DNA from: Tieghemiomyces parasiticus | Lineage: Eukaryota > Kickxellomycota > Dimargaritomycetes > Dimargaritales > Dimargaritaceae | Length of the DNA stretch: 32,980 nt | Assembly (NCBI GenBank): GCA_027575765.1 | Contig: JANBPT010000509.1 | Span: 1 to 32,980 of the forward strand | Direction of reading: 5' to 3' | Shown: in pieces, positions 29,101-32,980 of the stretch | Layout: each line of letters begins with the position of its first letter | Position numbering within the stretch: position 1 is the first letter of the stretch | Position numbers and translations under genes: made by a program | Notes under the pieces: model-generated | What the model was told of the DNA's origin: nothing | Databases searched by the model: none | What the model saw: only the letters and a program-made list of their open reading frames with translations

Positions 29101-31251
29101 CATAATCGCCTGGGTAGCAGGTAGAGGCGCTGCGGAACCAGAGCTAAAAGAGAGGCGGGAACGAGCCCGCTGGTAGGGCGAAGCTGGCCGGCTGTCCGGC
29201 AGGGACCGTGTTGGGGAGGCGGCACGGGACTCGACATGGTAAGCCTCAAAGGCCTGGGTTAAAGTGGGCACCGTCCCGGGTGGGGGCATGGCGTAGGGGC
29301 TGACTCGCGAGAGACTGGATTGGGAAGCGGCCCGGGCACGTTGCAGTCGCTCGGTGGCGGGGGACGCCGGTCTACTGCCAGTTGTGACGGCCGGCGGGTA
29401 GGCATAGTGGTCGTGGGGGTCGAGTCGCAAAGGGCGGGCTCCAGAGCTTTCTGTCGCAAGGGCATCGTAGGCCTCGGTTAGTTCGGGCACAGTGAGGCCA
29501 ACCTGGCGTGAAGGTTGTGGTGGCTGATTTATCTGTGGCAACGGTGGGCTCGCACGGCCGATTTCCACGGCAGTATACCAGGCCGGAGGATCGGAATGCC
29601 GTTGGGAAGGCCGCGGTGTGGGCTCCTGGGTACGCGATTCCTCGTCTGAGGTCGGTACCGTGTGTATCGGCGCATCCGGAGCGAAACTTATGTCCTCGAC
29701 CTGCTGCTGGACCTCGCGAGCCATAGATCGCCGGCGGGCCACGTAGGGGTGTTCCCGTGGCCCTGAGGCTGGTTGTAAGGTGGGCGAACGGGACGACCGG
29801 GACGAATCGGAGGAACCCGCCGCGGCGTAGTAGAGCTCGTCGAGCGGGTGCCGGAGCTTGCGGCCGGGCTCCGCCAGCTCACCCAGGAGGTTAGGCGTCG
29901 CGGAGGACGAATCAAGCGAGGGCTGGGATAGGCGGCGGTGTAGTTCTCGGGCATGCCGCAGAGGGTACCGTTCGCGCATGGGAATCTCCTCCATGACGGG
30001 CGTCATGACGGGAACCCGGATGTGTTTACCGTATCGCTCCCAATTCTCGTCAGTGACGTCCGAGGGCCGATTGCCCTGAACAGGCACCACAATGGTCTGA
30101 CCGTCCTCAGTAACAATGCGTCGGCGGGCTTCCTCGAATGCAAACTTGACGAGGCGCCGGTTGTCGAGTTGGAAAGGGACGGGTGCGCGCCCGGATGGGC
30201 GGGGCGGGCCTGGCCCAACCGTTGCAATATGGTAAGGGACTGAGTGGGCGAATAATGCGTCTGCTGCTGACTGCCGGACCGCTGGCGGAGGCGGACTGAG
30301 GTCGCGCGCGGCACCCTGCGGGGTTGGGGTTCCCCGGAGGGCCAAGCTTTCAGCCCTGGGCGAGGATAGGGCGTTTGGGGACGGCATGGTCCGAGTGAAT
30401 TCTTGCGAATGCTGCATCCAGGGACCTGAGTCAGGGTCTGGGGCCACCGCCGCCGGTGGTGGTGGGAAGACGGCGATTGGTGGTTCGACCGGGCTGGCTA
30501 GCCGCTCGGATGGAGCCGCCGCCGGCTCCTCATAAGCCAAGGGTGACTGAACTAGGGGCGAGGCGGTGGACGCGGCCCGGGGTCGTCCTAAGGTGGTAAA
30601 CGAGGTGCGCGTGGACAGCGGAACGGAACGGGCGGCCTCTTGCAGTAGTCCCTGCCAACGGTCGAACAAATCGTGACTGGATAGTAACGGGTCGCCGGTC
30701 GACGGGGCTTGTGGCGCCGCGGGCTGGGCTGGGTTGGGGTACAAATGACGCTCGAAGCTTGCCAATTCAGCCGATCCGGCAGAAAAAACGTCGGAGGAAT
30801 CTTGGTTCAGGCCGCCCGAGCCGGCGAGGAAGGAAAGAGTGGTTGGTAAATCGGTGGCGGGCGGCCGGGGTACTAATGGCGGTGTGGCGCTAGACCTCTG
30901 CACGTAGGGCTGGCGGGGCCGTTGGGTCATTGGTGGACCGCGCGGGTAAGTACCGCCGCCGCTGGCGAGCTCGGCTGACGAGAAGGGCCGCAGACGTCGC
31001 GAACCGAGGCCTGCCAAGTCGAGGACGTCCAAATTGGCGCTGACTACCGGGTAGGTTGCGTCGTCCCCATCGCCCTCATGGAGCCGGGCCGGCGGTGTGG
31101 TTCGGCCAAAATCCCAGGAACCCTGGCGGAAGCGCCGTGACCGAGAGGTGAACGACTTGAAGGCCGCTGGGTGTTCGGGTTCGTCCTCGCCGCTGGACTG
31201 GTCCTCGGAATTCCGCCGCCGTTTTTTCAATTTGTTAATAAACCTTTTCAT
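20104..31251 (-). CDS. Giant proline-rich membrane protein of unknown function (3715 aa)
   Basis: A single uninterrupted 11.1 kb frame. I do not recognise the family. Residues 1 to about 2730 are disordered: a basic start (MKRFINKLKKRRR), then Pro/Ser/Thr-rich sequence with poly-Pro runs, RRxS sites, several degenerate repeats and acidic patches. Residues about 2740-3100 carry roughly eight hydrophobic segments, for example FLAVFGALALAALIAFRYA, NVVVIFVLTTLYLPLSKLAL, LAWLVLVVAIPCFCIIGGYF and FVVNILAGLAIVYLTLLQFG. A segment reading LHWRVQPYLAASQNAGEAIS recalls the PY...N..E..S pattern in large multi-pass eukaryotic membrane proteins. Residues about 3100-3640 are non-repetitive, rich in aromatic and charged residues, and look folded and probably cytosolic (blocks RSRKEIRMMLRCLDGQEV, ALIRERYPQTVRLLELYRQ). 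A poly-Pro tail follows (nine Pro near residue 3670). It may act as a sensor or scaffold at a membrane, but this is speculation. The ATG at 31251 is the first in frame. Confidence 0.8.
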   Translation of the reverse strand: MKRFINKLKKRRRNSEDQSSGEDEPEHPAAFKSFTSRSRRFRQGSWDFGRTTPPARLHEGDGDDATYPVVSANLDVLDLAGLGSRRLRPFSSAELASGGGTYPRGPPMTQRPRQPYVQRSSATPPLVPRPPATDLPTTLSFLAGSGGLNQDSSDVFSAGSAELASFERHLYPNPAQPAAPQAPSTGDPLLSSHDLFDRWQGLLQEAARSVPLSTRTSFTTLGRPRAASTASPLVQSPLAYEEPAAAPSERLASPVEPPIAVFPPPPAAVAPDPDSGPWMQHSQEFTRTMPSPNALSSPRAESLALRGTPTPQGAARDLSPPPPAVRQSAADALFAHSVPYHIATVGPGPPRPSGRAPVPFQLDNRRLVKFAFEEARRRIVTEDGQTIVVPVQGNRPSDVTDENWERYGKHIRVPVMTPVMEEIPMRERYPLRHARELHRRLSQPSLDSSSATPNLLGELAEPGRKLRHPLDELYYAAAGSSDSSRSSRSPTLQPASGPREHPYVARRRSMAREVQQQVEDISFAPDAPIHTVPTSDEESRTQEPTPRPSQRHSDPPAWYTAVEIGRASPPLPQINQPPQPSRQVGLTVPELTEAYDALATESSGARPLRLDPHDHYAYPPAVTTGSRPASPATERLQRARAASQSSLSRVSPYAMPPPGTVPTLTQAFEAYHVESRAASPTRSLPDSRPASPYQRARSRLSFSSGSAAPLPATQAIMPMPPPLPVYPSLDSAAGHSEAAYDGYPQPLAPPLPSYHGSPSTPPGLFPQPDSVGSAGSSTLFRKLSRYHQAPSVGEPVRIERAMTPQYAPSSESRPTTPGVAHMVHRAEHVSATPMMGPVDVPPPPALPPLPHPPTQPPSPVGRRAAELFTGPPYADQRSGYEELPGQVSPEPLPPPVRPSPEYQSPLTDSPLFETEYVTDTHTPEGIHTPGQPSPQNASEHDVSKLFPSIASIPDVFRPPTGYVKPPPPRRPNVLGPVDEESLPSASPPTSSQAIAPHVPAIIVTEPQTPPFSQRPMGESVSPLGTASVPQPVPLDDDTTAAVPRVPETPTGYVSSYTMSPEVPPLSQPVPLEEDEITSLSLPAPLDEEEPSLVPYAPESPVRYKPRCSLPAEVIQGFQSMPLDEEVAAPPSDVSEASAQFEPRYDSPLPFVDASYESEMDNKGQLSSPVPESPGSSSETQETHLPFGETPSEADASMDRYRPPASPPSHPLDQPYEVMSSFEGSLNETGRYAEELLPPDPRSLDYYEQSNHPISSEVHSVSEVYLDKTEPPRRDAVAHFVAPVSNRSEYQSAEPSSQSSTQTQHLATPTPPYETPSPPTIYSPMEEVVVHEMEPSLTPPGIARIPYSQSPGTQSEPRFMDVVDPAPLADQPSLGAPVVHSPPPPLPELAPAPPGPPRASSTSTPAAVPIQAPPPTPMTKPTDTKPRAEPRRPPILPPPPPPDVQAKAKQIPTIVIDSPPSKVGAVRRTGTRPTPASTNASIPAIIVQPATPSPKDAMPPATDPPSATASHLSLNTSRLLTVPFPVESTDMSRRFETTANTGPQVAPAAAVPPPLPPPPPASVIRKMTSPPVAQKELPLRPAEGIPTDHRVDEAVAIADDSPPPEYYSAPNSDRNTRMDFTAGELDTADPESSRPTLASFRTAEAPAEASRPTLASFRTAEAPGTASGSSSENVEPMSMPEPPSALASPSSFATVTSPPRPPPGSPQTVPASPQSAQRPPMTAAEIEAQAAARNGVHFSPLRSFTPSPPGTPFKSVTPSHELTPPYHPLSSQAPSTPFRVSSPGSSRPVDPSPLGRPMGQHVGSPSSPTSPRVSSPLRMAQPLPTVVPPRLPPYQGSQRVSVTGPGPPHVSSTYSGHDRPLPSTPGYPRRPRPFSPQGGSTSPRPPAMSPPNLSTSPRPTSLISAPLPLPEGPSIDPSDEKAGALVGPIGASAMSPVSSDSGDSQVRPGWAGIMPIEVKHNPGSVVGPPTEEIMRGRRINIFRRTARRLWRTFKGEPQPPAHAPWAGPAPLTDAPTSSPDYHADLTDSVHNLYHEIGPHDHPLGTLGAGFTGHALRPPPATVVAPFTTDDAGADEEQRRRIEATQAATALLASHPQPATLLGSPGRHGYQAPLISPPPLPEEPSPVKADQVSSRRRLFDGRRTDDINKLPWMQPHSSPAPLSSSVASAATTHGGRSSRDSNETSPTPGLPEPALPRIKPPPGHPMLHSSRHTVAHGVPSTNGSGPGGSSYVSSLPSHTSLTPSGHSTAPDVAASSVDGEPSSPVPPPGPPSPVQTQSDPSMASQSSRPEPLPTQLEAAASSVDNSFASQGIVHAPPVPGGIWGLVRTLFGGKDASKAPASGSPQDSVHSYTRLDGAEDGGHGHGVGGGGGVPLDDSEHGLPSPVPLSPPSQTAGPTPLDTGSGEPPPPPVPPPPPGSMPFPEPEDGDENDDDRHHHGGDDYDEEEEYGSEGGAGIPLRPTHTSSRPASAPSDPTGHSHVDMTDAQVSPAIPPPSRSAIRPPTAFLRSNPSLEPRSGSSSEGNTGGYGSGGNDNNNGSGGGDPPGFHSRRHSDGSSVGAASTAFTDDPDCCSWWTPWRRKGDPRFQRQAEPLASDAVDAYLSRLPPVFFEPIPALNLQHDSAADVSAQFPRPAAPADNPDFQKSTTDPELASDHQVVRAGTASSVHNTSLTSSYRSQGSEDRGDPAMFPPFNLLPKGATGDLLHSNGGGSNGWGFTSSTQYATLGPLGVVTKAANQLHHFEVLRDFLQLIALYLAAMYDTTGSFLRFVLTSIPAFVSLNWADNWGTPAVFLAVFGALALAALIAFRYASRRVPDANAEGLEVQTWDMASRRRWRTTNVVVIFVLTTLYLPLSKLALEAIVWSDAFWPVVNPYIDTDNPRLPPLGPASTYRNPLDFCYTTTMRQDQSNLAWLVLVVAIPCFCIIGGYFPWSIRRLALATRPAGTNYDADGTGRAGPAAVYKEALRHDESPYHGLYAMYRPESAGHQAVIMAQKFIYVALVVVVTKDNCLLRDASRHVVDLVRMSLVAGFGTLCLALHWRVQPYLAASQNAGEAISRVAQVLTGYFGLVTIAQVSTLGPIGITLFVVNILAGLAIVYLTLLQFGCFRRFIDRLRTRVHLTPAVVVPTADYPALFDLLTARVWQETWTGLLLTCREFRVPRDATVAFSESVFRPPYLVDFKGTVAERHLENLRLLRFLGRGGYHHHINALTTPRLQHLRHTIVTYLVGPDMFYHPRHVETTTITTFFGKAYVVPFPFTLVFVYDEDPSLVLTLCEEADLVRYVELNAQPAIRSRKEIRMMLRCLDGQEVNRPFQRRYDRSAGFIPAGVRRTLSRRPFRPVAHRGDGHQGILQRSLSSSRLFNLPTGPAHPYRHLPDAAAAPTTGVTFIPHIRYRTGTLRIHRAFGSTWQGEYNMNAGFHVQIEYNAGEGFFAPGKTKTVNEACAVGAQRLGLDASYNLNPQLRAFLRANEALIRERYPQTVRLLELYRQTYRDAFRRKRETLSYDFYVRVFDAPRIPEDTLWHYLEHNEANPLLHNLRTYHATDIRFLIQRYRQAAHDPATLFWYLFWDDLYRLNARTVPAFVTHVCYFSPYYPTSIVFCPLPRKDLEAFLAQFGLWQSPGHAGFIHNGLLNRLYHRLSTLLFGHEVPVYTGRLRENPKGSPSQGSSGAAGHDSPPPPPPPPPFQPFRGSRPFPADREFAISQEHSNVDRREPTPMDEAH
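26270..26371 (-). repeat. Tandem 51-bp repeat inside the giant gene (two copies)
   Basis: Two adjacent 51-base units (26270-26320 and 26321-26371) encode a 17-residue repeat. The first 14 residues, SRPTLASFRTAEAP, are identical in both copies (residues 1632-1645 and 1649-1662). The last three residues have diverged. Confidence 0.85.
27805..28170 (-). repeat. Degenerate protein repeat with acidic PLDEE motif in the giant gene
   Basis: Residues about 1028-1150 contain four related units: QPVPLDDD, QPVPLEEDE, APLDEEEPS and MPLDEEVA. Each is followed by a Pro/Ser linker, and three of the linkers carry an aromatic block (GYVSSY, RYKPR, QFEPRYDS). Unit spacing is irregular. The similarity is visible at protein level and not obvious in DNA, so it is an old expansion. 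Confidence 0.55.
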
Positions 31252-32292
31252 GCTGCGGTTAGGTTGTCTACCTCTAGGCTAACGGTTGCCTGATACTACC
31301 GAGTTTCAAGGAGATACCGACGTGTTGCGGGAACCAGAAGAATGACGGGCCGGGTGAGTGGGAGAGTTGGGTAGTAATGCGCTGGTTAGAGGTGGCGGTG
31401 TATTGCAATGTGGTTTGACCGGCTGGAAATTCGGGTCAATCGCTCGAGAAATGAAACTGCGATGGAGGCAGAATTAGGGACAACGGTAATGGACACAACT
31501 AGTTATTCCAAAGGTATACATCTGGAGGGATAGAAAGGGGGCCTGGGATCCAGTGGGTTGTACAGGAGTGGACGGAATAAAGGTAAACAAATCGTGGAGT
31601 AAAGGCCCGGTACCTGAAAGACCAACAAAAAGGAAAATAATTAGCAGCCTCTACGTGGAGTTACGATGCGCGTCGCAGTGAGTGGCTAAAACAGCCTCGA
31701 GTGGGCGACGGTGGAGGAACAAATTGGAGCTCGCGGAAACCCGAAAGTATTGGTGGGGGAAGTAAACAATAAAAGTACGTTCATCCAAACCAAAGTCTGG
31801 CCCAAGTATCGAGGCCCATTACCCCTACTGTCCCCTTACCCCCCATCACATTGATATCCACCATCCGGAATTGATTTGATACCCCGCCAACTTACACAGA
31901 ATGTCAGGGGCGACTAAAAGACAGGTTCGGGTCTGGAGGGGAGGTTAAGCTCATGGGGAGCCCAACCAGTAGTGGTGATCCACTGCGTCTCTCTTCTCAC
32001 TCCGCATTCACACTACATCGTATTTTGTAGTGACTTACCCTGCTAATCAGTGCCAGTTCCGCGCCCCGCCCTCTGGCTTCCCGAAGCCACTTGTTTACCT
32101 TACCACTCCCCCCACTGCCCTCCCATTGGCTGCCACACTAAATTAGGACGGACTGGCGGTGGGAAATTGCCCTACTCTGTTTTGGGAAGGCAAGGAGCAC
32201 CCATATTTATAATTTCGGCCACTAGGAAAACGATATTCATAAACGCTAACTACAATAATACCACTGGTAAATGGTTAGCATGATTCCTCATT
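31252..32292. promoter_or_regulatory. Upstream region of the giant gene
   Basis: About 1 kb of spacer, presumably carrying the giant gene's promoter on the minus strand. I see no TATA box at a convincing distance and no reading frame with protein-like features. The right part becomes AT-rich toward the transposase relic. Confidence 0.35.
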
Positions 32293-32505
32293 ATGACAGA
32301 TATAGATAATTCAGAATCACCAAGGCAAATGAAGTTTGAGGTCTCAGACTTTGATGCTGTATATAAGAATAGCATTTACGGCGACGAATCGAGCGGTATA
32401 GCTCATTTGGGAATCATATCATTCCTCAGTTCACCACTTACTTTTTTTTACCTATTCATCATATCGACTTTTGAAGCCTCATCCCCCACCCCGCCCACCT
32501 TTATC
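32293..32505 (+). other. Short open frame of unknown status before the transposase relic
   Basis: A frame starting MTDIDNSESPRQMKFEVSDF runs into the transposase-like segment in the same reading frame as its first recognisable residues. It does not resemble the N-terminus of known mariner transposases. It may be the element's 5' flank or a chance frame. Confidence 0.2.
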
Positions 32506-32959
32506 TGGTGCAACATACGAGTCCTTATTTTTTTTATTCTGAGGGCCGCACGGCAGGTAATGTTCATTCCCAACTGGTTGCCACAAGAGACTTGGCTACC
32601 CCTTCCCGTATCACTATAAGCAAGTGGTCAGCTCGCCTCCACAGGGGTTACTTATCCTTTAAAGATGAATCTCAGTCTGGCCGCTTGTCAGCCAGGACCT
32701 GTATATTCTATGGGACATAACCATAAAACTATTAGAGGAAAACTATCAATTGGCTGATCAACAGTTATCCAATGCATGTCGCACTTCCCGTACTGCCATG
32801 CACAATGTCCTGTGCAGGGATCTGGAGTTGCGTAGCTGTTTCTTACGCCAGATCCTCCTCCTCCTGTTCCCCCCCCTCTACAGCCTCACCAACAACCAGC
32901 ACTACCAGCGGGTACGTTGTACCTCTGAGTTCCTGGAAAAGTTTGACGGGGGCCAGTGA
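32506..32959 (+). pseudogene. Decayed mariner/Mos1-type transposase, N-terminal DNA-binding part
   Basis: Translating across three frames gives the N-terminal double helix-turn-helix order of mariner transposases. First comes NIRVLIFF, then, after a shift at the T8 run (32528-32535), YSEGRTAGNVHSQLVAT. This is followed by TPSRITISKWSARLHRGYLS and FKDESQSGRLS, the usual SRTTISKWF..F..G..SL.DE.RSGRPS pattern. After a stop at 32718 and a second frame shift comes KLLEENYQLADQQLSNACRT, SRTAMHNVLCRDLELR and LTNNQHYQRVRCTSEFLEKF. That corresponds to the second HTH and the linker before the catalytic domain. A TGA follows at 32957. The DDE/D catalytic domain would lie beyond the window. With two frame shifts and stops the copy cannot encode an active enzyme. 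Confidence 0.75.
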
Positions 32960-32980
32960 CTGCCTTCCAAACCCCATCGT

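Noticed and set aside
23630..31200. Possible CRISPR-like or satellite arrays in the repetitive giant gene
   Set aside because: The repeats are codon-phased protein repeats with diverged DNA, not regularly spaced identical units.

Overview
This window looks like fungal nuclear DNA. Coding regions are GC-rich and separated by 0.4-2 kb spacers. Genes are single-exon or carry a few short GT-AG introns (about 190-215 bp). There is one stand-alone 5S rRNA gene, and the conserved proteins are typical fungal/eukaryotic housekeeping proteins. A TilS-like enzyme and an 11 kb single-exon gene for a proline-rich membrane protein suggest an early-diverging lineage, possibly Zoopagomycota such as Dimargaritales. 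That placement is inference, not something the sequence proves.

Layout, left to right. (1) Minus strand, 1-1049: 5' part of a Prp2/DHX16-type spliceosomal DEAH-box helicase, cut by the window edge. (2) Plus, 1491-3858: four-exon tRNA(Ile)-lysidine synthase-like PP-loop ATPase, divergent from the helicase. (3) Plus, 4557-5558: class I SAM-dependent methyltransferase. (4) Plus, about 6501-7880: Golgi nucleotide-sugar transporter of the SLC35A type. (5) 8718-9195: a 478-bp solo-LTR-like element with a 4-bp target duplication, ending 6 bp before a plus-strand 5S rRNA gene (9202-9317). (6) Plus, 10530-11629: two-exon secretory/membrane protein of the TMEM198 (DUF4203) type. (7) Minus, 12226-13374: eIF3 subunit h. 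(8) Plus, 14916-17507: the Pol I initiation factor Rrn3/TIF-IA. (9) 18060-18538: a second, inverted copy of the LTR-like element in a 2.6 kb gene-poor stretch. (10) Minus, 20104-31251: a 3715-aa protein with a huge proline/serine-rich disordered N-terminus, about eight membrane segments and a conserved-looking C-terminal region I cannot assign. (11) Plus, about 32506-32959: decayed N-terminal part of a mariner/Mos1-type transposase.

The housekeeping genes cover pre-mRNA splicing, tRNA modification, translation initiation, rRNA transcription and glycosylation precursor transport. They are unlinked functions with their own promoters, not an operon or cluster. The most unusual items are the giant membrane protein and the LTR placed beside the 5S gene. 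The giant protein carries three calcineurin-docking-like motifs and a 14-residue duplicated motif whose copies differ only by synonymous changes.
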